64,000 bases of DNA from Paucibacter sediminis (GTDB lineage Bacteria; Pseudomonadota; Gammaproteobacteria; Burkholderiales; Burkholderiaceae_C), in the NCBI RefSeq assembly GCF_030254645.1, contig NZ_CP116346.1:5001001-5065000 (forward strand). The letters are read 5' to 3'. The stretch's first letter is position 1. Each line of letters starts with the position of its first letter. The position numbers and the translations under genes were made by a program. Of the stretch, positions 1 through 9,116 are shown piece after piece. The notes beneath the pieces were generated by a model. The model did no database searches. It was not told the DNA's origin and worked only from the letters and a program-made list of their open reading frames with translations.

Positions 1-664
1 GGCTCTCGATGCGGCCGGCCGGCACCTCCAGGTTCTGGCGGCGCAGCGCGTCCTCCACGTCCTGCACGGTGAGCTTGTAGGCGGCCAGGCGGTCGGCGTC
101 GAGCCAGACGCGCATCGCATAGCGGCGGTCGCCGCCGGTCTCCACATCGGCCACGCCGGGGATGGTCTGCAGGCGCGGCTTGACGATGCGGTTCACCACA
201 TCGGTGACCTGCAGCGGGTCCAGGGTCTCGCTGGTGAACACCATGCGCAGCGTCGGCTGGGCATCGGCCTCGACCTTGGCGATCACCGGCTCGTCCACCG
301 CGGTGGGCAGGCGAAAGCGCACGCGCGCGACGCGATCGCGCACATCGGCGGCGGCGTTGTCGGGGTTCTTCTCGAGCTTGAAGCGCACCGTGATCTGGCT
401 CGACTCGGAGCGCGAGATCGAGGTCACGATATCGACGCCCTCGATGCCGGAGATCGAATCCTCCAGCGGCTTGGTGACCTGGCTCTCGATCACCTCCGAG
501 GAGGCGCCGGTGAGGCGGGTGCTGACCGTCACCACCGGCTCGTCGATGCGCGGGTATTCGCGCAGCGAGAGCTTGCTGAAGGAGACAAAGCCCACCAGCA
601 CCAGCAGCAGTGACATCACCGTCGCGAAGACGGGGCGGCGGATCGCAATTTCGGACAAGCGCAT
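1..664 (-). CDS. RND efflux transporter permease subunit, N-terminal part (cut by window edge)
   Basis: Inner-membrane proton-driven pump of the resistance-nodulation-division family (AcrB/MexB-like, HAE1 class). About 221 N-terminal residues are visible; the 3' end lies outside the window. The protein opens MRLSEIAIRRPVFATVMSLL, with the first membrane helix at about residues 11-28, followed by the periplasmic porter domain. The segments EYPRIDEPVVTVSTRLTGAS and LEDSISGIEGVD are typical of the family. The ATG lies 12 bases downstream of the adaptor stop codon, so the two genes form an adaptor-permease operon. An outer-membrane factor, if co-encoded, would be beyond position 1. The substrate cannot be read from the sequence. 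Confidence 0.93.
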   Translation of the reverse strand, partial: MRLSEIAIRRPVFATVMSLLLVLVGFVSFSKLSLREYPRIDEPVVTVSTRLTGASSEVIESQVTKPLEDSISGIEGVDIVTSISRSESSQITVRFKLEKNPDNAAADVRDRVARVRFRLPTAVDEPVIAKVEADAQPTLRMVFTSETLDPLQVTDVVNRIVKPRLQTIPGVADVETGGDRRYAMRVWLDADRLAAYKLTVQDVEDALRRQNLEVPAGRIES

Positions 665-676
665 GCGATCTGCCCC

Positions 677-1837
677 TTAGCGGCTGGCTGCAGAGGCCGC
701 GGCTGGATTCACGGCATTGGCGGCGGCGCCGCCCTGCTTGTCCACATCGACCAGCTTGACCGCCTGCTGCTCGCCGCGCGTCAGGCGCGACTGGCCGGCG
801 GTGACCACCCAGTCGCCGGCCTTGAAGCCGTCCAGCACCTCGACCTTGCCCGGCACGCGCAGGCCCAGGCGCGCCTCCAGCCGCTGCGCCTGCTTGCCGC
901 CCGCGCCATCCACCAGCTTGAACAGATATTGCTTGCCGCCCAGCGGCACCAGCGCCTCCTCGGGCACCACCAGGGCCTGGGCACGCGTGGCGAACACCAC
1001 GCGCACGCGGGCGAACAGGCCCGAGCGCAGCTCGCTGCCGGGTTTGTCCAGGCGCGCGCGCACCAGCATGGCGCGGCCGCCGGCATCCAGCTGGGTATCG
1101 AGCGCCTCGACCTTGGCCGTGAAGCTGCGGCCCGGCAGCGCATCCAGCAAGAGCTCCACCGGCTGGCCGAGCCTCAAGCTGGGCACATAGCGCTCGGGCA
1201 GGCGGAAGTCCACCCACATCGAGGAGGCGTCCTCCACGCTCACCAGTTCGGCGCCGTCCTTGACGTACTCGCCGAGGTTGACATTGCGGATGCCGGCCAC
1301 GCCGTCAAACGGCGCCAGCACCTGCATGCGGCCGAGCTGGGCGCGGCTCAGCGCCACCTGGGCCTCGGCCACCTGCAGCGCCGCCACGGCCTGATCCACC
1401 ACGCTGGCGGAGACGAAGTTCTGCGCCAGCAGCTCGCGATTGCGCTGCAGCTGGGTGCGGGCGATGCCGGCCTGGGCCTCGGCCTGCTGCAACTGCGCGG
1501 CCTGCAAGGCATCGTCCAGCTGTATCAAGACCTGACCCCGGCGCACGCGCTGGCCATCGGTAAAGCCGAGCTTGACGACGCGGCCGCTGACCTCGGGCTT
1601 GAGCACCACCGACTGGCGCGCGCGCAGGCTGCCCACCGCCTGGGCGTCGTCGGTGAGCGTCAGCAGTTCGACGGCGCGGCCCTCCACCAGGGCGGGGCCG
1701 CTGGCGCCCGCGGCCTTGGGCGCAATGGCGGCAGCCGCGCTGCCCTCGGGGCGGTGTTGCCACCAATAGGCCAGGCCACTCAGGCCCGCCAGGGCAAGCA
1801 GGGCTACAACGGTGTGGGTCTTCTTGATCAAGCTCAT
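677..1837 (-). CDS. RND efflux periplasmic adaptor subunit (HlyD/AcrA family)
   Basis: Membrane-fusion protein bridging the RND pump to an outer-membrane channel. The start chosen is the ATG opening MSLIKKTHT (386 residues), because a GGAG lies about 10 bases upstream; an in-frame ATG at 1861 would add eight residues without a clear ribosome site. An N-terminal hydrophobic segment (VVALLALAGLSGLAYWW) serves as signal or anchor. A biotinyl/lipoyl-like half-motif (PEVSGRVVKLGFTDGQRVRRG) is followed by an alanine/glutamine-rich alpha-hairpin, a second lipoyl half and beta-barrel and membrane-proximal domains. It is first in the operon with the permease. Specificity is unknown. Confidence 0.93.
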   Translation of the reverse strand: MSLIKKTHTVVALLALAGLSGLAYWWQHRPEGSAAAAIAPKAAGASGPALVEGRAVELLTLTDDAQAVGSLRARQSVVLKPEVSGRVVKLGFTDGQRVRRGQVLIQLDDALQAAQLQQAEAQAGIARTQLQRNRELLAQNFVSASVVDQAVAALQVAEAQVALSRAQLGRMQVLAPFDGVAGIRNVNLGEYVKDGAELVSVEDASSMWVDFRLPERYVPSLRLGQPVELLLDALPGRSFTAKVEALDTQLDAGGRAMLVRARLDKPGSELRSGLFARVRVVFATRAQALVVPEEALVPLGGKQYLFKLVDGAGGKQAQRLEARLGLRVPGKVEVLDGFKAGDWVVTAGQSRLTRGEQQAVKLVDVDKQGGAAANAVNPAAASAASR

Positions 1838-1970
1838 GCGCGCGGGTCTCCGAGCGCGCACTGTAGCGGCGAATGGCGGATTTCAGCGCCCGGCCCGGGC
1901 ACCGCTGCGACCGGAGCCGGTTTTCTGGGTGCCAGTTGGGCGCACCGGGCGCCCTGCGCACGCGCGCGGC

Positions 1971-2444
1971 TCAGCGGCCCACTGAGGCCGCGCCCTTGTT
2001 GGCGAGCGCGTCGGCGCGCTCGTTGCCCGGATCGCCGGCATGGCCCTTGACCCAGCGCCACTCCACCTGGTGCAGCTTGCGCAGCGCGTCCAGGCGCTGC
2101 CAGAGCTCGACGTTCTTCACCGGCTTGCCGTCGGCGGTCTTCCAGCCGCGGCGCTGCCAACCGGCAATCCATTCGGTCATGCCCTTGCGCACGTATTCGC
2201 TGTCGGTGTAGATGACGATCTGGCAGCTGCGCTTGAGCGAGGCCAGTGCCTCGATCACGGCGGTGAGTTCCATGCGGTTGTTGGTGGTGTTGGCCTCGCC
2301 GCCGCACATTTCCTTCTCGTGGCCGCCGGCGCTCAACCAGGCACCCCAGCCGCCCGGGCCGGGGTTGCCCTTGCAAGCACCATCGGTGTAGATGACGACG
2401 CTGGGCTTGGCAATCTGGGCCGCGGCCGCTTTGGGTTCTGTCAT
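1971..2444 (-). CDS. rnhA: Ribonuclease HI
   Basis: Cuts the RNA strand of RNA-DNA hybrids, removing R-loops and primers. The 157-residue protein has the metal-binding carboxylates of the family: Asp21 ([17 protein letters not shown]), Glu59 ([13 protein letters not shown]), Asp81 (IYTDSEYV) and Asp145 (GNERADALA), with the mobile His135 in KGHAG. Length matches E. coli RNase HI (155). The start ATG overlaps the stop of the upstream methyltransferase (ATGA), which implies translational coupling and rejects longer in-frame starts. In many betaproteobacteria dnaQ follows rnhA; here the next gene downstream on this strand is the RND adaptor. Confidence 0.97.
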   Translation of the reverse strand: MTEPKAAAAQIAKPSVVIYTDGACKGNPGPGGWGAWLSAGGHEKEMCGGEANTTNNRMELTAVIEALASLKRSCQIVIYTDSEYVRKGMTEWIAGWQRRGWKTADGKPVKNVELWQRLDALRKLHQVEWRWVKGHAGDPGNERADALANKGAASVGR

Positions 2445-3274
2445 GGATCTCGTATCGAAGAGGAAGAAGAAGAAAACTGATGCGGGTGCGAATTCAGGGC
2501 CACCGCCGAGGCGCCGCGCGCCTGCCGGCGCTGCTGCCGCGCCAAGCCGACCAGGCGCATGCCATGCACGCGCTTGACCGCCACCACGAAGTAGACCGCG
2601 CCCAGCACGGTCCACCAGCGAGGCCCCAGGCGTTCCAGCCATTGCCAGCGCGCCAGCCAGGCGGCGCTGCGCAGCGGCGGCCGGTAGCAGCCGAACTGCG
2701 CCTGCTCGACCTCGAAGCTCAGCAGGCGCAGCCAATCGCGCAAGCGCCAGTAGCCGATGAAATCACCGGCGCGCGGCAGGAACAGGGGTGGCTCGCCGCG
2801 CAGGCGGAAACGGCTGCGCAAGCGCCCCAGATTCTGCCTCAAGCCCCACAGGCTGGCCGGGTTCAGGCCCAGGATCACCAGCCGCCCCTCCGGCCGCAGC
2901 ACGCGCTCGACCTCGCGCAGCGTCAGGTGCGGGTCCAGCGCCAGCTCCAGCGCATGCGGCAGCACCACCAGGTCCAGGCTGTTGGACTCGAAGGGCAAGG
3001 CATCGAACTCGCAGTGCAGCGACACCGCCGCCGGGCGCTCGTCCAGGGGCCAGTCGAGCAGGGGCTGCTCGAGCGAATCGAGCGCCAGCCAGCGGTGCGG
3101 CATGCGGTTGCTGCGCAGGCCCTGCAGCTCGGGCAGGCCCAGCTGCAGGGCGTGAAAGCCGAACAGATCGGCCACCGCCTCGTCCAGCCGCGCCTGCTCC
3201 CAGGCCAGCAGATAGCGCCCGGGCGGCGTCTGCAGCCAGGCGGCGAGCTCTACAATTTGGGATTCGCGTGTCAT
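2441..3274 (-). CDS. Class I SAM-dependent methyltransferase next to rnhA/gloB
   Basis: 277-residue predicted methyltransferase of the Methyltransf_11/UbiE-like type. Post-I and post-II motifs are visible ([20 protein letters not shown], then [20 protein letters not shown]), and the C-terminal third is rich in aromatic and basic residues. The C-terminus has a serine run (SSSSSS) encoded by the stretch that also precedes the rnhA start, and the stop overlaps the rnhA ATG. It is divergent from gloB. Methyltransferases of this family commonly sit between gloB and rnhA in Proteobacteria, but the substrate is not established from sequence. Confidence 0.85.
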   Translation of the reverse strand: MTRESQIVELAAWLQTPPGRYLLAWEQARLDEAVADLFGFHALQLGLPELQGLRSNRMPHRWLALDSLEQPLLDWPLDERPAAVSLHCEFDALPFESNSLDLVVLPHALELALDPHLTLREVERVLRPEGRLVILGLNPASLWGLRQNLGRLRSRFRLRGEPPLFLPRAGDFIGYWRLRDWLRLLSFEVEQAQFGCYRPPLRSAAWLARWQWLERLGPRWWTVLGAVYFVVAVKRVHGMRLVGLARQQRRQARGASAVALNSHPHQFSSSSSSIRDP

Positions 3275-3305
3275 CGCCCTCGCCGCACTAACTCTTGCTC
3301 ACTGC

Positions 3306-4121
3306 ATGAATCTGGTCGCCCTGCATCTGGTCGCCATCAGCGCCTTCAACGACAACTACATCTGGATGCTGCATGACGGCGTTCAAGCCCTGGTGGTTGA
3401 TCCAGGCGATGCCGCGCCGGTGCTGCAGACCTTGCGCTCCTTGTCGCTGCGCCTCGCGGGCATTCTAGTGACCCATCACCACGCCGATCACGTGGGCGGC
3501 CTGGCCGAGCTGCGCCCGGTGCTGCAGGGCCAGGTCTGGGGCCCGGCCGGCGAGGCCATCCCGGGCCCCTATGAACCGCTCAGCGGCGGCGCTAGCCTGA
3601 CGCTGCTGGGCCAGCGCCTGCGCGTGCTGGACGTGCCCGGCCACACCGCCGGCCATATCGCCTTCGTGCTGGACGCGCCCAGCGACGGCTCGGCACCGCT
3701 GCTGTTCTGCGGCGACACCCTGTTCTCCGGCGGCTGCGGCCGGCTGTTCGAGGGCAGCCCGGCGCAGATGCTGGCCTCGCTGCAGCAGCTGGCGGCGCTG
3801 CCGGGCGACACGCGGGTTTGCTGCGCGCATGAATACACCTTGTCTAATCTGCGCTTTGCGCGGACCATAGAGCCCGCCAACCAGGCCCTGCAGCAGTACC
3901 AGGCCTGGTGCGAGGCGCAGCGTGCGGCCGGCCTGCCCACCCTGCCCTCCAGCCTGGCACGCGAACTTGAGATCAACCCGTTCCTGCGTTGCACGGCCGC
4001 CGACGTGATCGCGTCGGCGATGCAGTGGCGCAGCGAACACCAGCAGGTCCCCATCGCCGCCGACGGTTCGCCGCTCGCGGTATTCGCCAGCTTGCGGCAA
4101 TGGAAGAACGACTATCGATGA
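3306..4121 (+). CDS. gloB: Hydroxyacylglutathione hydrolase (glyoxalase II)
   Basis: Hydrolyses S-D-lactoylglutathione to D-lactate and glutathione, the second step of methylglyoxal detoxification in the cytoplasm. The 271-residue metallo-beta-lactamase-fold protein has the THHHADHVGG motif (His57, His59, Asp61, His62), the second metal ligands in VPGHTAGHI and FCGDTLFSGGCGR, and the glyoxalase II C-terminal segment ending RQWKNDYR. Family members are 250-260 residues. It is divergent from the methyltransferase and overlaps the mltD start by four bases. Confidence 0.97.
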   Translation: MNLVALHLVAISAFNDNYIWMLHDGVQALVVDPGDAAPVLQTLRSLSLRLAGILVTHHHADHVGGLAELRPVLQGQVWGPAGEAIPGPYEPLSGGASLTLLGQRLRVLDVPGHTAGHIAFVLDAPSDGSAPLLFCGDTLFSGGCGRLFEGSPAQMLASLQQLAALPGDTRVCCAHEYTLSNLRFARTIEPANQALQQYQAWCEAQRAAGLPTLPSSLARELEINPFLRCTAADVIASAMQWRSEHQQVPIAADGSPLAVFASLRQWKNDYR

Positions 4122-5749
4122 GCATGCATTTGAGCCCCCCCAGGCAAGTCCTGACCCTCGCGAGCCTGGCGGCCGCCCTGCTGCTGGGCGCCTGCGCCAC
4201 CACCGCCCCCGATGCGGGCCCGCCGCCCGCCGCCGCCCCGCTCGAACGCGAGGCCGCGGCCCCGCCGCCCAAGACCACCGACACCGCGCAGCAGGGCTTC
4301 CGCCAGGCCGAGAGCGAATCGATGGCCCTGCTGGAAGACAGCCTCAACCCCGGCGCCAAGATCGACCTCAACGACGCCGCCGCCCAGGCCGACCTGTGGG
4401 CGCGCATCCGCCGCGGCTTTGCCATGCCCGAGCTCGACAACGAGGGCGTGCGCCGCGCCGAGGCCTGGTACAGCGCCCGCCCGGACTATGTGCAGCGCAT
4501 GACCGAGCGCGGCAGCCGCTATCTGTTCCACATCGTCGAGGAAGTTGAAAAGCGCGGCATGCCCACCGAGCTGGCCCTGCTGCCCTTCGTCGAAAGCGCC
4601 TTCGTCACCGACGCCACCTCGCGCGTCAAGGCCTCCGGCATGTGGCAGTTCATGCCCGCCACCGGCCGCGATTTCGCGCTCAAGCAGAACGTCTTTCGCG
4701 ACGACCGGCGCGACGTGCTGGCCTCCACGCGCGCCGCGCTCGACTATCTCGGCCGCCTCGGCAAGATGTTCGATGGCGACTGGCAGCTGGCGCTGGCCGC
4801 CTACAACTGGGGCCAGGGCAATGTGAGCAAGGCGATCGCGCGCAACCAGAAGGCCGGCCTGCCGACCGACTACGACAGCATCAAGATGCCGGACGAGACG
4901 CGCTACTACCTGCCCAAGCTGCAGGCGGTAAAGAACATCGTGCTACGCCCGGACGCCTATGCCCTGAGCCTGCCGCCGGTGGCCAACCACCCCTACTTCC
5001 TGTCGGTGAAGATCGAGCGCGACATGGACGTGGCCCTGGCCGCCAATCTGGCCGGCATGAGCGAGGAGCATTTCCGCCAGTTCAACCCGCAGATGAACCA
5101 GCCGGTGATCCTGGCCAAGGCCGGCGGCGAGGCTGGGGGCCAGGTCTTGCTGCCCTACGACAACGCCGCCGTCTTCATCGGCCAGCTGGCCGCGCACCAG
5201 GCCGTCAACCGCGGCCCGCTGGCGAGCTGGACCGCCTGGGTGGTGCCCAAGACCATGAAGCCGGCCGAGGCGGCCAAGCAGCTGGGCATGAGCGAGGCGC
5301 AGCTGCGCGAGCTCAACAAGATCCCGGCGCGCATGCTGGTCAAGCAGGGCTCGACCCTGCTGGTGCCGCGCACCGCGCACCGCGACCAGGATGTCTCCGA
5401 GCACCTGGCCGACAACGCCAGCATGAGCCTGGCGCCCGATGTGCCGCCGCTGCGGCGCGTCGCGCTCAAGGCCGGCAAGGGCGATACGGTGGCCTCGCTG
5501 GCCAAGCGCTGGCGCGTCAGCGCCGGCCAGGTGGCGCAGTGGAACAAGGTGGGCGTGAAGGCGAGCTTCAAGCCCGGCCAGCCGCTGGTGATCTACACCG
5601 CCCAGGCCGAGCCGGCCCCCACGCGCGTGGCGCAGGCTGGCAAGCCCAGGCCCGCCAGCAAGCCGGCGGCCCGCGTGGGCGGCCGCACCGTCACCGCCAT
5701 GAACAACAGCGCGCCGGTGCTGTCGCGTCAGCTCACGCAGCGCCGCTGA
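4118..5749 (+). CDS. mltD: Membrane-bound lytic murein transglycosylase D (lipoprotein, SLT plus LysM)
   Basis: Cleaves the glycan backbone of peptidoglycan with formation of 1,6-anhydro ends at the outer membrane. The 543-residue protein begins with a lipoprotein signal whose lipobox is LLGAC. A transglycosylase SLT domain follows, with the catalytic Glu159 in LLPFVESAFV, the GMWQFMPATGRDF motif and LALAAYNWGQGNV. The C-terminal half carries one divergent LysM-like repeat (WVVPKTMKPAEAAKQLGMSE) and a clearer one (KGDTVASLAKRWRVSAGQVA). The start overlaps the gloB stop (ATGA) and is preceded by GGAAG. The last 17 bases overlap the convergent MAPEG gene. Confidence 0.93.
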   Translation: MSMHLSPPRQVLTLASLAAALLLGACATTAPDAGPPPAAAPLEREAAAPPPKTTDTAQQGFRQAESESMALLEDSLNPGAKIDLNDAAAQADLWARIRRGFAMPELDNEGVRRAEAWYSARPDYVQRMTERGSRYLFHIVEEVEKRGMPTELALLPFVESAFVTDATSRVKASGMWQFMPATGRDFALKQNVFRDDRRDVLASTRAALDYLGRLGKMFDGDWQLALAAYNWGQGNVSKAIARNQKAGLPTDYDSIKMPDETRYYLPKLQAVKNIVLRPDAYALSLPPVANHPYFLSVKIERDMDVALAANLAGMSEEHFRQFNPQMNQPVILAKAGGEAGGQVLLPYDNAAVFIGQLAAHQAVNRGPLASWTAWVVPKTMKPAEAAKQLGMSEAQLRELNKIPARMLVKQGSTLLVPRTAHRDQDVSEHLADNASMSLAPDVPPLRRVALKAGKGDTVASLAKRWRVSAGQVAQWNKVGVKASFKPGQPLVIYTAQAEPAPTRVAQAGKPRPASKPAARVGGRTVTAMNNSAPVLSRQLTQRR

Positions 5750-6131
5750 AGAACAGCGCGATGCTGAAGCCCATGCCGACGAACCAGGTGATGGAGCGCG
5801 CCGAGGCCTTGTCGCTCACATAGAGCGCGATGTAGACGACGCGGGCGGCGATGAAGCCCAGCGCCAGCAGGTCCACGCGCTCCTGCGGCGCATGCATCTG
5901 CTGCGCCGCCAGCACGCCGGCAATGAACAGCGGCAGGGCCTCGAAGCTGTTGGACTGCGCCGCATTGGCGCGCGCCTGCCGGCCGGTGAGCTGGGCCAGC
6001 CAGGCACGCGGCTGGTGGTTGTCATAGCCGCCGGCGCTGCGCCGCTTGCCGATGCCGGGCGACTTGGCGATGCCGGCACAGACGATGGGCAGCAGGGCCG
6101 CGATGATGATGCAGTAGTTGGCAAAGGTCAT
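5733..6131 (-). CDS. MAPEG family membrane protein
   Basis: 132-residue integral membrane protein with about four hydrophobic helices (YCIIIAALLPIVCAGIAKSP; the FEALPLFIAGVLAA region; LLALGFIAARVVYIALYV; ITWFVGMGFSIALFF). The pattern N-x-x-E-x-L-P-L-F (SNSFEALPLF) and the RVVYIALY helix match the MAPEG family (membrane-associated proteins in eicosanoid and glutathione metabolism), found in many bacteria without an assigned substrate. It lies 21 bases after recR as the probable last gene of dnaX-ybaB-recR. Its end overlaps the convergent mltD. Confidence 0.85.
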   Translation of the reverse strand: MTFANYCIIIAALLPIVCAGIAKSPGIGKRRSAGGYDNHQPRAWLAQLTGRQARANAAQSNSFEALPLFIAGVLAAQQMHAPQERVDLLALGFIAARVVYIALYVSDKASARSITWFVGMGFSIALFFSGAA

Positions 6132-6152
6132 GAGACAAGAGGCCCCGCGGGT

Positions 6153-6734
6153 TCAACGTCGATCCACCAGGGCATGCGCGATGGTGCCCAGGTCCACATA
6201 CTCGAGTTCGCTGCCCACCGGCACGCCGCGCGCCAGGCGGGTGGAACGCAGGCCGCGCGCGCGCAGCACCTCGCCCACCACATGGGCGGTGGCCTCGCCC
6301 TCGGCGGTGAAGCTGGTGGCGAGGATGACCTCCTCCACCAGGCCGTCGGACGCCCGCTCCAGCAGCTCGGCCACGCCGATGTCCTTGGTGCTGATGCCGT
6401 CCAATGGGCTGACGCGCCCCTGCAGCACGAAGTAATAGCCGCGGTAGGAGCCGGTGCGCTCCAGCGCCGCCTGGTCGGCCGGCGTCTCCACCACGCACAG
6501 CAGCTTGGCGTCGCGCGTGGCATCCAGGCAGACCGGGCACAGCGCCGCCTCGCTGAAGGTATGGCAGCGCTGGCAATGCTGCACCTGCTGGGCCGCCGCG
6601 GCGAGCGCGGCGGACAGGCGCTGCGCACCCTCGCGGTCATGCTGCAGCAGGTGGTAGGCCATGCGCTGCGCCGACTTCTGACCCACGCCGGGCAGGCGCC
6701 GCAGCGCCTCGATCAATTGCTCAAGCGCGCTCAA
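6153..6734 (-). CDS. recR: Recombination protein RecR
   Basis: Forms the clamp used with RecO (and RecF) to load RecA at gapped DNA. The 193-residue protein has the N-terminal helix-hairpin-helix ([19 protein letters not shown]), a C4 zinc finger (Cys54, Cys57, Cys66, Cys69), a Toprim domain beginning [16 protein letters not shown], and the conserved GRVSPLDGI and TAEGEAT segments. Length fits the family (about 200). It follows ybaB by seven bases in the conserved dnaX-ybaB-recR order. Confidence 0.98.
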   Translation of the reverse strand: MSALEQLIEALRRLPGVGQKSAQRMAYHLLQHDREGAQRLSAALAAAAQQVQHCQRCHTFSEAALCPVCLDATRDAKLLCVVETPADQAALERTGSYRGYYFVLQGRVSPLDGISTKDIGVAELLERASDGLVEEVILATSFTAEGEATAHVVGEVLRARGLRSTRLARGVPVGSELEYVDLGTIAHALVDRR

Positions 6735-6741
6735 CGGCCGC

Positions 6742-7068
6742 TCAGAACGGGAACTTCATGCCGGGAGGCAGCGGCATGCCGGCCGTCAGCTTGCCCATCT
6801 TCTCCTGGCTCACCGCCTCGGCACGGCGCAGGCCGTCGTTGAAGGCGGCGGCCACCAGGTCCTCCAGCATGTCCTTGTCGTCCGCCAGCAGGCTGGGGTC
6901 GATGCTGACGCGCTTGACATCGTGCTTGCAGGTCATCGTGACCTTCACCAGGCCGGCGCCCGACTGGCCCTCGACCTCGATGGTGCCGAGCTCGTCCTGC
7001 GCCTTCTTCAGGTTGTCCTGCATCGCCTGGGCCTGCTTCATCAGACCGGCCAGTTGACCCTTCATCAT
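6742..7068 (-). CDS. YbaB/EbfC family nucleoid-associated protein
   Basis: Small DNA-binding protein of the YbaB/EbfC family, 108 residues, acting as a homodimer on the nucleoid. Visible marks are the N-terminal helix rich in Gln, Met and Lys ([20 protein letters not shown]), the [20 protein letters not shown] strand segment and the C-terminal helix [20 protein letters not shown]. It lies between dnaX and recR, the standard position, 19 bases after the dnaX stop. The ATG is doubled (MMKG), so either could be used. Confidence 0.96.
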   Translation of the reverse strand: MMKGQLAGLMKQAQAMQDNLKKAQDELGTIEVEGQSGAGLVKVTMTCKHDVKRVSIDPSLLADDKDMLEDLVAAAFNDGLRRAEAVSQEKMGKLTAGMPLPPGMKFPF

Positions 7069-7087
7069 GGTGTGTTCTCCGTATGGT

Positions 7088-9040
7088 TCAGTGTGGTTTG
7101 ATGGACCCGGGCACGATGCGTGCCGTCCGGAACTGCGTCAGCAGTTGCTGGACGAAGGGGTCCTCGAGAATGATTTGCTCGGCGCGGCGCTGGCGCGCGC
7201 GCACCTCGGTGGCGTCGCGCAGCGCGGGCGAGTCCTGGGCCAGGCCGGGCTCCAGCTCGATCACGGCGGCGGCCTGCAAATGCGCGGCGAGCGCCGCCTC
7301 CAGCTTGTCTTTCAAGGCCGGCTGGCGCAACGACTCGCGCTCCACGCGCAAGCGCCAGACCTGCGGCTGGGCCTGCGCGTCGATGCCGACGCATTCGGCC
7401 TGCATGCCCAGTTCGCGCACCAGGGCGGTGACGCCCAGTTGCCGGATCAGGCCGGCCCAGCGCTCGCCCAGGGGGGTGGGCACGAGCGGAATCTCGGCCC
7501 CAGCGGTGGAGGCATAGCCGCCCTCGCCGCCGGGCGCAGCGGCAGCGCCCGCGCTATCGCTAGGCATATCGCCGACATCCAACGAGGCCTCCGCCAGCGC
7601 CACACCGTCGTCATCGGCGGGCGGCACATCCAGCCAGGGCGGCGGCTCGTCGCCGAGCTCGGGCTCGGGCGCACGCTCCACCGGCTTGGGGCGCAGGCGC
7701 GCGCTCATGGGGCTGTCGGCGCTGGGGCGCTCGCGGCTCGCCTGCACCGGCGCGGGGGCCGGAGCCGGCGGCGCGGGCTTGGACGCCGGCTCGCTGGCCA
7801 CCGTGGCCACCGGCTTCACGGCCATGCTGGGCGCCGCGGTGCGCAGCAGCGGCGCGGCGGCAGCAGGCGCGGCCGACGCCACGGGGGCAGGTCTTGCCAG
7901 CGGCCTGGCCGCCGGTGCTACGCCGCGTTCCCCGCCCGCCGCGGCGGGGCGAAAGCTGAGCATGCGCAGCAGCACCATCACCAGGCCGGCGTAGTCGTCC
8001 GGCGCCAGCGAGAGTTCGGCGCGGCCGTGCAGGGCCATGCTGTACATCACCTGCACCTCGTCGGCGGGCAGCAGGGCCGCCAGGCGTTGCGCCTCGGCGG
8101 TCTCGGGGTCCTGCTCGTCCAGCGCGCCCGGTGCGGCCTGGGCCACCGCCATCTGCTGCAGGGTGCTGGCCAGGTCTTCCAGCGTCCCCGCGGCCGACAG
8201 GCCCAGGTTGCGCAGGCCATCGGCCTGGGCCACCACGGCCGGGCCGTCGCTGGCAATGAGGGCATCGAGGATGGCGATCACATGACCGCGATCCACCGTG
8301 CCCAGCATCTGGCGTACGCCGGCCTCCTGCAGTTGGCCGGCGCCGAAGGCGATCGCCTGGTCGGTGAGCGAGAGCGCGTCGCGCATCGAGCCGCGCGCGG
8401 CGCGCGCGAGCAGGCGCAGCGCGCCGGGCTCGGCCGGCACCTGCTCGGCCTGCAACACCTGGGTCAGGTGCGAGAGCACGTTCTGCGGCGCCATCGGGCG
8501 CAGATTGAACTGCAGGCAGCGCGACAGCACCGTCACCGGCACCTTCTGCGGGTCGGTGGTGGCGAGCACGAACTTGAGGTAGTCGGGCGGCTCCTCCAGT
8601 GTCTTCAGCATGGCGTTGAAGGCGGTGTTGGAGAGCATGTGCACTTCGTCGATCATGTAGACCTTGAAGCGCCCCACCACCGGCTTGTAGACCGATTGGT
8701 CCAGCAGCTGCGAGATCTCCTCGACGCCGCGGTTGGAGGCCGCGTCGAGCTCCACATAGTCCACGAAGCGGCCGGCATCGATGTCGCGGCAGGCGTCGCA
8801 GACGCCGCAGGGCGTGGCGGTGATGGTGCCATTGCCGTCCGGGCCGGTGCAGTTCAGGCTCTTGGCGAGGATGCGCGAGACCGTGGTCTTGCCCACGCCA
8901 CGCGTGCCGGTGAACAGATAGGCATGGTGCAGGCGCTGCTGGGTGAGTGCATTGGCCAGGGCCTGCACCACATGCTCCTGGCCCACCAGCTCTTCGAAGC
9001 TGTGGGGGCGATATTTGCGCGCGAGGACCTGGTAACTCAT
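7088..9040 (-). CDS. dnaX: DNA polymerase III subunit tau/gamma
   Basis: Clamp-loader ATPase of the replicative polymerase, joining polymerase cores to DnaB. The 650-residue protein starts [20 protein letters not shown], the canonical N-terminus; in-frame ATGs upstream (9049, 9148) precede it without conserved sequence. Walker A GTRGVGKT is at 45-52, zinc cysteines are Cys64, Cys78, Cys81 and Cys84, Walker B is DEVH at 131-134, and the SRC arginine-finger motif is at 173-175. A Pro/Ala-rich linker follows, then the tau-specific C-terminal region. I saw no A-rich slippery site such as produces gamma in E. coli. First gene of dnaX-ybaB-recR-MAPEG. Confidence 0.97.
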   Translation of the reverse strand: MSYQVLARKYRPHSFEELVGQEHVVQALANALTQQRLHHAYLFTGTRGVGKTTVSRILAKSLNCTGPDGNGTITATPCGVCDACRDIDAGRFVDYVELDAASNRGVEEISQLLDQSVYKPVVGRFKVYMIDEVHMLSNTAFNAMLKTLEEPPDYLKFVLATTDPQKVPVTVLSRCLQFNLRPMAPQNVLSHLTQVLQAEQVPAEPGALRLLARAARGSMRDALSLTDQAIAFGAGQLQEAGVRQMLGTVDRGHVIAILDALIASDGPAVVAQADGLRNLGLSAAGTLEDLASTLQQMAVAQAAPGALDEQDPETAEAQRLAALLPADEVQVMYSMALHGRAELSLAPDDYAGLVMVLLRMLSFRPAAAGGERGVAPAARPLARPAPVASAAPAAAAPLLRTAAPSMAVKPVATVASEPASKPAPPAPAPAPVQASRERPSADSPMSARLRPKPVERAPEPELGDEPPPWLDVPPADDDGVALAEASLDVGDMPSDSAGAAAAPGGEGGYASTAGAEIPLVPTPLGERWAGLIRQLGVTALVRELGMQAECVGIDAQAQPQVWRLRVERESLRQPALKDKLEAALAAHLQAAAVIELEPGLAQDSPALRDATEVRARQRRAEQIILEDPFVQQLLTQFRTARIVPGSIKPH

Positions 9041-9116
9041 GGCCGGCATTCTATGGGCGCTTGCCCCGTCGCCCCAGCGGCGTCGGCCAAGGCAGGGTGA
9101 ACGATAATGCCACCCC

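Noticed and set aside
1862-1970. Gap between the rnhA end and the RND adaptor
   Set aside because: About 109 bases; no promoter, hairpin or small gene could be supported by eye.
7088-9040. Programmed frameshift in dnaX producing gamma
   Set aside because: I looked for an A-rich slippery heptamer with a downstream hairpin and found none; the gene is uniformly GC-rich.
7067-9100. Plus-strand open frame opposite dnaX
   Set aside because: Antisense shadow of dnaX; His/Gln/Arg/Gly-rich translation without motifs.
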